Shown here piece by piece: positions 10,586 through 20,711 of a stretch of DNA of 64,000 nt. Origin of the DNA: Amyloporia xantha (taxonomy: Eukaryota > Basidiomycota > Agaricomycetes > Polyporales > Adustoporiaceae); the NCBI GenBank assembly GCA_036971615.1, contig JAYKKR010000015.1, forward strand, positions 186,001-250,000, read 5' to 3'. Under the pieces are notes generated by a model, which saw only the letters and a program-made list of their open reading frames with translations, had not been told where the DNA came from and made no database searches. Both the position numbers and the translations under genes were made by a program. Every line of letters begins with the position of its first letter. Position 1 is the stretch's first letter.

Positions 10586-13240
10586 ATGTCTGCGATCGAA
10601 TCATCACCAGCAATCAAGTCTAGTATTAGCGTTGACGGGACATCCTCCCATCGTAGGAAGACCCGTGTTGTCAGACGGAGAGGGCGGGCAGCGTTAGGTG
10701 TCGAGAGCGACGACGAGATTGAGCGGGAAGTCACCTCGGATGATGACACGGACGACGACCGGTCCTCCGTCGAGTCGGAGTCGGAGACAGAGTCCTTGTC
10801 TGACGACCACCATCTCAATGGTCGCTCCGAAGTTGTCACACCAAGCACGACACAGAGTCCACCACCGCCAGACATTGATGGTCGTGCTCCCCTTACCAAT
10901 GGGATATCTTCCAAACCCGCCGGCACTGGTCCATTCGTGACGGCCACGGATTGGGCAGAGATGGTGACCGCCGAGCATGCAAACGGGGCGGAGGAGCTTC
11001 CTATCATCGATTTTGCCGATCTTGACCGTCACCGAATCGACCAGCACCTTGTCTCTGCCCCTCGCGCTCGCAAGGCGCACAAACAAGGGAATCGGAAGAC
11101 TGGCGCTCATCGGTCGACGTCTGCGCCCCCCTCTGCCTCGCCTGTGCCGTCTTCAACCCAGCAAGACGATCAGCACACAGATACGCGTGAAGAAGAGCCA
11201 GTGGCGTCCACCTCTGACCGTGCCACACATGAGTCCAACGCGAGCCGTGTGCGCGGCCAGTCGGCTCGTCAGGCATACAAGGAGCGATTGGAGACAGACC
11301 CGTCGTTTGTGCCGAAGGTGGGTGAGTTCTGGGGCCATGATGACCGTCTGCTGGACAAGGATCTGCGCAGCCTCAGTGGATGGTGGCGGGGCCGTTGGCA
11401 GTCCCGAGGCCGTGGGCGTGGCGCGTTCAATCTTCGCGGGCGCGGCGGGCGAGGGTTTGCAGGTGGTCGTGCGCCTGGCTATGGTATGCCAGAGGGCGGA
11501 GATGGCGAGACAGATGCGGTGGTCATCCCTGATGAGGTACCCCCGGTAGAAAAGCCATGGACACACGATGGTTACGAGGAGATGAAGCGAAGAGACGCAA
11601 GGCATCATGAGCACCAGGAGCAGCGAATTCAGGAGCAAAAACAGCCTGCTCAGCAGGTCCGGTTTGGGCCCCAGCGCGGTTTTGGCTTCCGCGGGAGGGG
11701 CGGCTTCTTCAGTGGCACTAGCCGCGGCCGCGGTGGCTTTACTTCACCTCCTGCAAGCCTGCGCTCAGGACTCCCTCCTTTTTCTGGTACTCGACTCTGG
11801 TTTGCCATGAAGCCTGAACGGACGTGGACAAAGCATCACGAAGCCTTTCTTTACTTCGATCCTGCCTTGAAGCCCCGTCCAGGTCAGGGTCCCGGATTCC
11901 GAGTGAAGTTGCCAGGTGCCCCCGATCAAGTTGTCAGAGCGCCTCCTCGTTCGTATCCCATATCCAAGGTTGGCTTTGCAAGTCCCATAAGTCCTCCACA
12001 AGACGATAGCGAAAAGCTCTTCACGATCCGCATTCCGCGTCGTGCTGGCAAGGAGAAGGCTAGGGAGGAGACAGTCCCGGCGCCCATGTTGAGTGCTGTT
12101 CCTGAAGAATTAGCTACTACAGTGGCAGAGCTCTCCATTGAGGAGGTGTTCACTGTGCGCCCTCACGTCCTACCCAACAGAAGGCTTGATCTTCCTATAC
12201 CGGCCAAGCCCCCTACATCAGACGGTATGCCTCCGGCCGACGCCACACAATCTACGTCGTTGCCCGTGTCTACAGTACCGCCATTGTCGCAAGGGCCTAG
12301 CTCTGCTTCTACTTCGAAAGCGGTGGATGCGCCATCTCAACAGGCGTATGTTGACCCAATATTGTTCCAGCCACCCATCTCTCGCCACAGCGACTCGTCT
12401 CCGAGCCCCCTCATCAAGGACACCGTACTTAGGCGCCCTTCCTTATCCGCCCAAGCCCCGACGCTATCTCAAGCACCAGAGGAAGAGGTACCACGTCCTG
12501 CGCCGCCTGTCTTGCACCCTCTTCAGACCACTTTCTCGCCTGTTCCTCAGACATCACCTCCTTACAGCTCTCCTTACACGTACGGACCTGGCCTGCCTCC
12601 TGGTATCGGGATGAGTCAGCATGGCATGCCGTACGAGCTCGCTACTGGTCGTCCTGTCTATCTCCAGCAGACACCGCCGCCGATGTTCACCCCTCGCCCT
12701 ATGATGCATGCGCACATGTCGCATCCCTCTGCCAGTGTTCCCTTTGTACCCACCCATATGCACCACCACTCGAATGCATCACCCGACTTCCTCGCACATC
12801 CACATACGCCTCCGGTGGGTACATTCATCGATCCTTCGACGGGTGTGCCTATATTCGCGCCCGCACGGCAGAACAGTCGCATCGAGATTCGTGCGCCCAC
12901 GGATGCGGCAGATGGTAGGAAGCAATCTGGACGCCCATCTGGACTGCGGATGACTACGTCAAGTTCCGAAGGGTATGAAAATGGGACTGTTCCTCAGCAC
13001 TCATCGGATGCCAACACCTCCGACCTTCTTGGAGATGGTGGTTCTATGGCTATCGAGGGGCATCCACCTGCTCATTTGGTGGAACAGCCGATGGCATACC
13101 CTTCATATCAGCAGCCATATTACTATCCAGAAGCGTACGCATACCCGGCTTACATGGACATGTCGCCCCAGGTCATGCAGTATGACATGTACGCCCCTCC
13201 AGATCACCGAAGCCCCCAGCCCCCTATGATTTACTACTAG
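10586..13240 (+). CDS. CASC3/Barentsz-like exon junction complex protein
   Basis: A single 2655 bp coding exon gives 884 aa. The first in-frame ATG after a predicted 5' UTR intron is used. An acidic Asp/Ser/Glu-rich segment (about 45-75) precedes the Btz signature near residues 226-330: FVPKVGEFWGHDDR, then an RGRG/RGG-rich stretch, then PWTHDGYEEMK. In CASC3/MLN51 this region wraps eIF4A3 and stabilises the exon junction complex on spliced mRNA. The remainder is low-complexity Pro/Ser/Gln sequence ending in a Tyr/Pro/Met-rich tail. RGG repeats suggest RNA binding and arginine methylation. The long disordered tail is not diagnostic. Confidence 0.85.
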   Translation: MSAIESSPAIKSSISVDGTSSHRRKTRVVRRRGRAALGVESDDEIEREVTSDDDTDDDRSSVESESETESLSDDHHLNGRSEVVTPSTTQSPPPPDIDGRAPLTNGISSKPAGTGPFVTATDWAEMVTAEHANGAEELPIIDFADLDRHRIDQHLVSAPRARKAHKQGNRKTGAHRSTSAPPSASPVPSSTQQDDQHTDTREEEPVASTSDRATHESNASRVRGQSARQAYKERLETDPSFVPKVGEFWGHDDRLLDKDLRSLSGWWRGRWQSRGRGRGAFNLRGRGGRGFAGGRAPGYGMPEGGDGETDAVVIPDEVPPVEKPWTHDGYEEMKRRDARHHEHQEQRIQEQKQPAQQVRFGPQRGFGFRGRGGFFSGTSRGRGGFTSPPASLRSGLPPFSGTRLWFAMKPERTWTKHHEAFLYFDPALKPRPGQGPGFRVKLPGAPDQVVRAPPRSYPISKVGFASPISPPQDDSEKLFTIRIPRRAGKEKAREETVPAPMLSAVPEELATTVAELSIEEVFTVRPHVLPNRRLDLPIPAKPPTSDGMPPADATQSTSLPVSTVPPLSQGPSSASTSKAVDAPSQQAYVDPILFQPPISRHSDSSPSPLIKDTVLRRPSLSAQAPTLSQAPEEEVPRPAPPVLHPLQTTFSPVPQTSPPYSSPYTYGPGLPPGIGMSQHGMPYELATGRPVYLQQTPPPMFTPRPMMHAHMSHPSASVPFVPTHMHHHSNASPDFLAHPHTPPVGTFIDPSTGVPIFAPARQNSRIEIRAPTDAADGRKQSGRPSGLRMTTSSSEGYENGTVPQHSSDANTSDLLGDGGSMAIEGHPPAHLVEQPMAYPSYQQPYYYPEAYAYPAYMDMSPQVMQYDMYAPPDHRSPQPPMIYY

Positions 13241-13693
13241 TCGCTCGTCGCCACGCCGTTCTGCATCTGCTTTATCATGCTGTGCATTCTCGTCATTATA
13301 AGTTGCCAGATGTTTCGTCCGAGATTAGTTTACATAACAAGGTTCATCCAGAGTGTCCGTTGTCATACCCATCATATTGAACCCTACTCCATGTTTCTTC
13401 CACTCGTACTATCCTCATGACTTCACGTTTCTGCGGGCTATGTTATACTGTTTGTCTTCTGTGTCGTTGATTACTTCTCTATCTTGCAATCGTTATATGA
13501 TGACAGGTCTCTACCACTCTGTAGCACTTGCTACACTTTTGTGTCCGTATTCACGACGTTTCATGTCGCTACAATAGACCGAGGTATGATATTTTTGGAA
13601 ATCATATTGTCTATTAGTCTGCAACGACTCGGAAGCCTGCTCATCCCATGATTCACCGACATATCTAAGAACTGACCTATACTCGTACCTGAC
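13241..13693. other. convergent intergenic region (3' UTRs)
   Basis: About 450 bp between the stop codons of the convergent Btz and MFS genes. T-rich, with no coding signal; presumably both 3' UTRs and terminators. Confidence 0.5.
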
Positions 13694-15752
13694 CTACTCC
13701 ATCCTTCTGTCTACCTTCGGAACCAGCGCCCAGCAAATACCCTGCGCCCCCAATAATGCTACTACGGTTGGTTCCACGACCCATATGCCACTCTTGGTGC
13801 TCATGATGCCAATAATTAAAGGCCAGAATGCACTCCCGCTTTGTCCTATCGAGCTTATGAGCACGAACGCGTCCGCATGCATATTCCGTGGGATGAGCTT
13901 CCCTCCGGTGGCGAATGCTGCTGTGTATAACGTTGAGATCGCGAGGCCTACGAAGGCGGTGCACACTGCGGTAGATGCGAGGAAGGGCAAGAACCATGCA
14001 AGGAGCTCGAGAGTGATCGCAAGACCGAGATAGATGAAGACGGCCAGACGCTCGCCCATGAAGAGATTCAGGATGGGCAGGGCTATCCTCCCAACTGCGA
14101 TGCCTTCGCAGAAAGTGAGACACGAGTATATGCCAATGTGTTGAGAACAAACCTAGGTAGAATGAAGATGCCGCCCATGAAGCACCTTCAGGGCTACCTT
14201 TCCGAACTTCCAGTATGTACGAGACGATCCAACCGCCACTAAGACCAGAGACAATAAGTAACTTAAGCAAACAACATGGGGCGGGAAATAACTTGCATTG
14301 ATTCCTCAGCCCTGTTACCAGGTGATAAGCACTATGGGGCTGAGACATAAGCCACCTTGAGATTGACGCACCCCACATAAAATACAAGAAACATCGACAA
14401 TGTCCAGACAGCCCGACTCCTAAGCGTGTCTCGGAGAGTAGTGGCAGACAAGTCGTCTACTGAACCCCTCGCAGCAACTGGATCAATAATCTGCTGCGGC
14501 AGGGTGTGCAGCCCGCGGAAGGCAATCCAGACCAGTGCGAAGACCGGTATGTTCATAACAACGTTCGTCAAATAAAATAAATGGTACTGGGTCCCCAGTA
14601 CATTATCTGCATCAGCCAGACGAGGCACGGTTACAGGAGGTCTCTTACAGGTACACCACGACTGGCGATTGCTGTAGCGACCAGTGGGCTGGCGAATGCG
14701 CCGAGGCCATAAATGCCATGCAGAATACCTGTCCAAAGGAGGGGTTTAGGCAGAATGGCAAAATACGCGTTACAAAGCCCCAGCTATGGATAACATGGGA
14801 AAACTCGGTCAATCTGCTCCACCACTGGCACGACCACCCAGTAATTACTGTACCTGAGTAGCGAAGGCGGAACCCACGACAAAGAAGCCGAAGCACATTA
14901 GACCGAAGCTCCTCTGCTGCGAGCTGTTGATAATATTCTGATGCGCATAAATATCAGTGTGAGTTGATAATCGTCATTGCAATTGACGGTGGACCACACA
15001 GACCCCGGTCAATTCCACAATGACTGCGATAGAGAGCGCGTGACCAAATCCAACCTTCCTCGACAGAGTACCAGCACCCGCGGCTGCAACGATATAGCCG
15101 AGGAAGGTGCACACAAACAGGATAGCGACGTGAGCATAGGTGATCCCATATGATTTCTCGATATATGGAATCAGGGCCCCTGTTGCGCCGCCACTGTCGT
15201 CCGGTCAAGAAATCGTCCCACGGATACCAAGTGGAAAGTATGTCAGAAGCGATAAAAACTGATAGGTAGCTGGAAACGCAGAAATTGAGGCACTGACTTC
15301 CAACCTGCGAGAAACAGCGTGAAGAAGGACGCGAACATGCGCAAGCGCCGAAGGGCCTTGCTCTCAGGTAGATGCTCAACGGCTGGTGCAGCCGCTGCAG
15401 GAGGTGGATACGACTGCTCCTCTGGCATTCCTGTGTCGATTGGGACATTGTCGATCTGCAATAAACGAGGCACTGCAGCCTGTGATTAGTCGAGCGCCGA
15501 ATTAGCTGCAGATTTGTCATCCATGCTGAGTCTGTTCATAGTCAACTCGGTAGCGCCTCTCCTAAACGAAGGGCGGCGCGCAGTGATCTTGAAACCTTCT
15601 ATGTCCTCAACACCAGTGGCATGATTGGAAAAGTCCAACTCGTTTCGTTCTGAATCAACTTCAACATCCTGACTAGGAGGCTTGTCTTCCGTACCCGCAA
15701 GCGGTCGACTCTCAGCAACGAAGAGGTCCGTAGATGCAGCAGCTTCAGACAT
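13694..15752 (-). CDS. MFS transporter, BSC6-like family
   Basis: Exons read as 15752 to about 15490, about 15473-15298, 15193-15004, 14937-14854, 14783-14649, 14586-14372, a 15 nt microexon 14311-14297, 14238-14153 and 14103-13694. Family motifs appear in order: DGATG-like entry (NGGATGALIPYIE), LHGIYGLGAFASPLVAT, a YVGAEESIGGWIVSYI junction built by the microexon, and SSIGQSGSAFWPLIIG in the last third. This fits a plasma-membrane major facilitator of about 12 helices; the substrate is unknown. The ATG at 15752 is preferred over 15803 because the TATA box lies only about 10 bp upstream of the latter. The first junction is unresolved: an in-frame TAA at 15486-15488 must be spliced out, or translation starts at the ATG at 15428. 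Confidence 0.8.
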
Positions 15753-15813
15753 AGCGTGACGTTCTCCAAGGGAAGAGACAAGGGGGAAAATTGGCGATCC
15801 CATCCCGACCAAT

Positions 15814-15821
15814 CTTATATA
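15814..15821 (-). promoter_or_regulatory. TATA box of the MFS gene
   Basis: TATATAAG on the minus strand places transcription start near 15785-15790. That excludes the ATG at 15803 and supports translation from 15752. Confidence 0.6.
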
Positions 15822-16198
15822 CCCCTGCGGGATCGGCTGGTTCAAACAAGCGCCTCATTCAAGGCCATGAGAAACCACAAGCAGTCGAGATTCTGATAGA
15901 ATGATCATATGTTACAGCACGGAGACAATGATCACGTACCGCATTGGCAATCAACTTTGCCGCGGAGACTAACACAGTAGGCGTGGAGAGACATTTGTCT
16001 AGGCCAGTCCCCAACTTGGTCGAAATATCATGTGCAGCCACCGGAGAACGGCGCGACGTCAGAGCCCAAAGAGGCAAGCACAGCGAACATTGAACCCTAA
16101 CTGACTCAGTAGCGGTGTTCACGCCATTGTATCAGAAAGGAATACTAGTTCCGCATAGACAACACAAAAACATCCAAGATCCGGAGAAAACATGCCCA
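15822..16198. other. intergenic region
   Basis: About 380 bp between the MFS promoter and the dynein light intermediate chain stop codon; both genes are on the minus strand. No gene seen. Confidence 0.5.
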
Positions 16199-18115
16199 CT
16201 AGGTTCCCTCATCAGTCCCACTTCCATTTCCGTTCGCTTTTGGCGAGGTCGTCCTGGCAGAGGTGGCGCTAGGACTGGTCCTATCCTTGTTCGAGCTCAA
16301 CAGACTTTGGAAGAAATTCTGTAGCACTTCGTGTTGTGTTGGCCCTCCAGGAGTGTTCGGCGACCCACCAGATGATAATGTAGGTGATGGGGCAGGCGAG
16401 CGCGACATGGAAGATGCCAGCGGCACAGCGAGCGTCGAAGTCGGCAAACGGCCCGCAGATCGTCCTGAGACCTTCCGCGTTGCGTCCCCGCTTACACCCA
16501 TGCCAAGAGAACTTGACCCTCCACCGACCACACCCTCCATCTCCGTGAGGGCACGCTCGACATTTGGGAGATTGAAACTGCTGCTGCCCATAGGACCGAC
16601 AATGCCAGCTGCGACACTTTCGTTCGGGTTCCGGAAGGCACCACGAGGATCTCTGTCCGGATTCCTCGAGTTCTCGTCGTAATTTTTCGCCAGGAAAGCC
16701 TGTTCCAGCGTCGGATTGTTGAAAGGTGGAAGAGGTGGTGGCTACGGTTTGCCTGCGGTCAATGCAAATTGGAATTGTAGTGAACATGGATGCTTACTTT
16801 TGCACCTTGATCTGGTACCAGCGCACTGTACAACCTCTTCGCCCCTGGCTCGGTCTCACCTTCCATGGGCTCCAAATCGCGCTCCCAGGCCTCGCCCCAC
16901 AGTTTAGCATCGAAGCCATCCCGTAGCACGCCGATCTTTCCCCAGCTGTCCCACCCTGACGGAACAACAATCCTGTCACGGTCCAGGGTATTTGGCTTGT
17001 GCTGGAATGGGAAAGGATTGCGAATGGGAGCGACCGCGTCTGACGGTGATGTGAAGCCAGGTGATGGTGCCGGAGGCATAAAGAGGAGATGGAGGGCGTA
17101 TTGACGTAAGACCTGCAGTGTGTCTGGTAGTGGTGTGGTGTAGAACAGTCCGGCACCGTCTAGTAGAATGTTCTTTACATACAGCGAGTGCAAAATGAAG
17201 CTGGAAAAACGTACATTTAAGACAGATAGTGCGCAATACTTGCATTACTCCGTCCGTCCGCTCCTCCCATTCTCCACCCTTTCCCTTGACCATGCCACCC
17301 ATACCGGACGTACCAGCCCCAATTATATCATTGTTCTCGTCAATTAGATCGGCCTTCGTGCATGTCACAATGATAGGCACGCCGGCTGTATTGTGGGTGA
17401 GCGTACCTGGACCTAGAGGCAGAATGGTACCGGAAAGGGTAGATGCTGCTGGTAGTGGCTCGGCGGTAGGTTCAGTATAATGTTGTAGGTGTGCCTGTAC
17501 TAGAAATGGCTCCTTTAGAAAGTCATAGAGTCGCAATTGGAGGTGGCCTACGTCGTTCTCGGTTTTCTTCCCGTATAATCTCGAGTTCTCGCGCCCCATC
17601 ACCTTTAGCCCACTTCTCTACCCACTCCATCCACTGCTCTAACTCCTCAACGAACGTCCACGGCCGTGTCCAGTCCAGCACGATCACGACGACTGTGTGG
17701 GGCAGACAGGTCCGTGGAGGGACAAAGTGTGGCAATAACGCGGTATATGACGGCGCAGAAGACGGCACCGTATATACAGATAACCGCGCCAGGGTATCTA
17801 GACTCAAAACACGTCATGAAGTTCCATTACGCCGAATCTTGAACGAATGCGCAAGCACTCACCTTCATCAGCATCGTCCCTCACGTTCGCCCAGTCATAC
17901 CCAAGCGCAAAGTCAGTGCGCCTGTCCTCGCTGTCAGCATCTGAGGAGGGTTTCTGCAGCAATGCAGACACTAGTGTCGATTTTCCCGAAGACGGTTGGC
18001 CCAGAACGAGTATTTGTTTGGCAGGAGTAGAGCGCGAGGTGGAAACTGAATCAAGAATGGATGACCAGAGATCTTGCGGTGGTGCATCTGGTGATGAAGG
18101 GCGTGAATTGTCCAT
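16199..18115 (-). CDS. cytoplasmic dynein light intermediate chain
   Basis: Five exons (18115-17863, 17797-17552, 17499-17215, 17159-16798, 16741-16199) give 562 aa. The P-loop-like GQPSSGKSTLV sits near residues 37-47. RLSVYTVPS, VVVIVLDWTRPW, PIIVTCTKADLI, YGAGLFYT, VPSGWDSWGKI and QAFLAKNYDEN then follow in the order typical of DLIC proteins. The subunit tethers cargo adaptors to the dynein heavy chain; its G-like domain binds the heavy chain and the C-terminal tail binds adaptors. The NVERALTEMEG and QNFFQSLLSS segments near the C terminus resemble the adaptor-binding helices. Frames join cleanly only with the listed introns. The gene diverges from TIP41. Confidence 0.92.
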
Positions 18116-18336
18116 GACAGTGTTGCTGTCTTCAGGGTATCGTCGACGACGTCCAGAGGCCGAGTACGCTGCAGGTCGTCGCGTCGGTCAAGCGCCGAAT
18201 AAGGCAGTCTCTGCCTTTCAGACTCCGTCGACGCGTCTCTTTCGCGCCCTTCATCATTGTTCTCGACGGTGTATACCGCTGGACCATCGCGCTTTCCCTA
18301 CTGCGCTTGCCAATATTATCGTAATCTGAACTTACC
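18116..18336. promoter_or_regulatory. bidirectional promoter, DLIC and TIP41
   Basis: 221 bp separate the divergent start codons, so both 5' UTRs and core promoters must fit in it. No strong TATA box is visible on either strand, as expected for housekeeping genes. Confidence 0.6.
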
Positions 18337-19439
18337 ATGGCTGCAGCTATCTCTGTACCGCATCACTCGCTCAAGGAGTCGCCCAACTCGCGCGCCATCG
18401 AGATCGGAGAATGGGTGATTACAGCGCGAACCAACCCCATTTCGAATGCAGGCGAGCTAGATTCGCTCCAGGCGAGTGTGGGCGGAATCCCTCTCCCGGA
18501 GATGACTTTCGGAAACAACAATCTGGAGCTCGAGCATAAGGCTACTGGATGGAAATACGCATTTGATACAGAGATGGCCTTGAAGGGTGTCAAGAACGGC
18601 GAATTGATCGAAGGAGATGGTGGTGTAAAGGTGGGATATGCCGATGCATGGTTGAAGAGTCGGTGCGTCGGCTTACTGAAGATTTTATATGGAACCTTAC
18701 TTTGCGCGATGCCAGGACAGGACCGTCACCTCTACTGCCAATGCCCGAGACAGTCCCTACCAAACTTTACGACTGGACGTATACCACCGTGTATCCCGGA
18801 CATGAATTACCCTCCTCTCCTGACTCAATAGTGTGGCAACCTGCGGACACCAACAACCCATCACACACCATCCCCATGGCCGAGCTGACTCGCCAGGACC
18901 CGATCCTATTCTATGCGGAAATCCCCTTGTATGAAGACGAGCTGCACGACAATGGGTCTTCACATTTACTTGTCAGAATAGTGAGTACGTCCTCTAAGGT
19001 AGTAGCTTGTTCGCTGCAATCTATCATCGCGTGCTCTATATCAGCGTGTGATGCCAACTTGCCTCTTCATCCTCTCGCGGTTCACTCTCAGAGTGGACAA
19101 TGTCCTTTTCCGAACACATGACACTAGAATATACCATTCCTTCTCATCGTCTCCGCCGCTCGTCATTCGTGAGACCAGCGGGTGGGAGGCTCCGTACGAT
19201 TGGGTTAAGCGGGTACGTATGTTGCTGCATGTGAACTGTGTCGTGAGACGCTGACTTTATCGTACATGTAGCGACTGCCGAAAAGAGACGACTTGACGCC
19301 ATTGACAGACGCAACATGGGTTGCAAAGGTTCTGAACGAAATGCCTTCCGAAGTTTCCCAACAAGCAGGCGCTGGCACGAAGTGGAAAGGGCTGGGTACG
19401 ACCGTACATGTGGCAGTGTTAGAGAGACGAAGCGCGTAA
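18337..19439 (+). CDS. TIP41-like PP2A/TOR pathway regulator
   Basis: Four exons (18337-18662, 18716-18980, 19045-19212, 19272-19439) give 308 aa. The N-terminal half has the family pattern around RAIEIGEWVITAR and LPEMTFGNNNLEL. The middle has YDWTYTTVYPG, and the core has RFTLRVDNVLFRTHDTR, all hallmarks of TIP41/TIPRL. In yeast Tip41 binds Tap42 or PP2A-type phosphatase catalytic subunits and antagonises TORC1 signalling; mammalian TIPRL binds PP2A-C. Cytosolic. Length fits the family and all introns are 53-64 bp with phases that join without stops. Confidence 0.92.
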
Positions 19440-20200
19440 CGGGTAAGAGCGGGCCTCCCGTACAATCGATCACCAGAGTGTATGTGATGTATTTTAAAAT
19501 GTATCATGCAGTGCAGAATATAGACACCCGAATGTCGACTAGTCAAGTAGGCCTGCCTACGTATGCTCTCGCAGAACATCAGACATTCATCCATGGCCAC
19601 CTTGTCCATCCAGCCCGATATACAACTCCTTCCATGAGTGAGTGCCGTGCCTCTTCTCATCCTTGTCTCAAGCGTCGCCAGCACAGCATAGCATAGCATG
19701 GCACGTTCATACTGTTCAAGATTTGAGGAAATGCGATCGAGTCTCGCTGCCGAGCCGCGAGAGTCCGTTGAACCCAACAACCATGATGTTTCCGCCGTCA
19801 CAATTATTACTGGCAAGGCCATTTCGAGAAGACCTCGCAAAATTCCTACTGGTACCTCACTATGCATGAGACTGACGTATCGAAACTAGGCTCAGCAGAA
19901 ACTCAAGATGCTACTGTTGGTGCCCCGGCCCCATGTGAAGCCGCGAAATGCAGAAACAAAGTTTTTCCAGCTGAAGTCCTGGATTGCATGGATTCTTTCT
20001 CTCCATCCGGTATTGGGGCCGCTCGGAAATCTTTAGCTCGGTTCTTGGAACTACTGGTTGTCTTCATGCACATCATGCTGTATCATGTCGCTTGTTCAGG
20101 TATAAAATCAACCCATGCACGGTACACCCAACTCTGAGCGAGGCCATCACAGTCATGTCCACATTCGAATGGATTAGGCACCATCGCACAACGGGCATGA
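19440..20200. other. intergenic region up to the giant transposon
   Basis: About 760 bp with no convincing gene. The last bases (acgggcaTGA) adjoin the giant element; TGA at 20198-20200 is one copy of the target-site duplication. A weak ORF would run across the empty site in one frame, but I cannot support it as a gene. Confidence 0.45.
20198..20200. repeat. target-site duplication TGA, left copy
   Basis: TGA directly precedes the CACTG terminus at 20201 and matches TGA at 44144-44146. Confidence 0.7.
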
Positions 20201-20702
20201 CACTGCAGGCACGGACCCATTACTTATCGCCACATATGCCGAGCAAATCTCATGACAAATTGTGACAAGGATTTATGCAGATGTAGTTAGAATACACCCA
20301 TAAGCAAATATAGAATATGTTTAAACTTATGTGCTTATCTCAAACGGACATATAACATTCAAATTCGGATTGTTAGAAATAATTAACCTTTGTGCATTAG
20401 CTTCGAACTGACGGAAAGATTCAAAACAGTATGAAAAATATGTTAACGCATTTGTTTCAGGCACAGAGTGTACAAGATGATTTGAATTTGTTATATCATT
20501 GAATCTGGTCACATAGTTTACATACAGTCATCGGTGATGTTTAGAATATGTTCCGGTACGATATGTAGCAACAAATATGATTTACGTTTCTTGCATATGT
20601 CACTACAGCGCATCTCCGAGCATAATTAAATTCCGTCGCACACATACATGCACCGGCCCACTGACCGACCCACTGACCGGCCCACTGACCGGCCGCTCAG
20701 CG
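20201..20702 (+). repeat. left 502 bp terminal inverted repeat
   Basis: Begins CACTGCAGGCACGG and ends GCTCAGCG. It matches, inverted, 43642-44143, including an AT-rich middle and three 12 bp units ccggcccactga or variant at 20653-20688. Roughly 15 mismatches, mostly transitions, were counted in the first 118 bp. The inner end lies 10 bp from the F-box stop codon. Confidence 0.85.
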
Positions 20703-20711
20703 GACAATCGT

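Noticed and set aside
17500..17551. Frame with LYDFLKEPFLV as DLIC coding sequence
   Set aside because: It is the third-frame reading of a 52 bp intron; splicing it out joins ENRER to LQAHLQHYTEP, the family pattern.
20201..20702. The 502 bp repeats as two independent MITEs
   Set aside because: Considered first. Neither copy alone has a target duplication, whereas the outer ends of the pair share TGA and enclose a Tnp2 gene, so one large element explains more.
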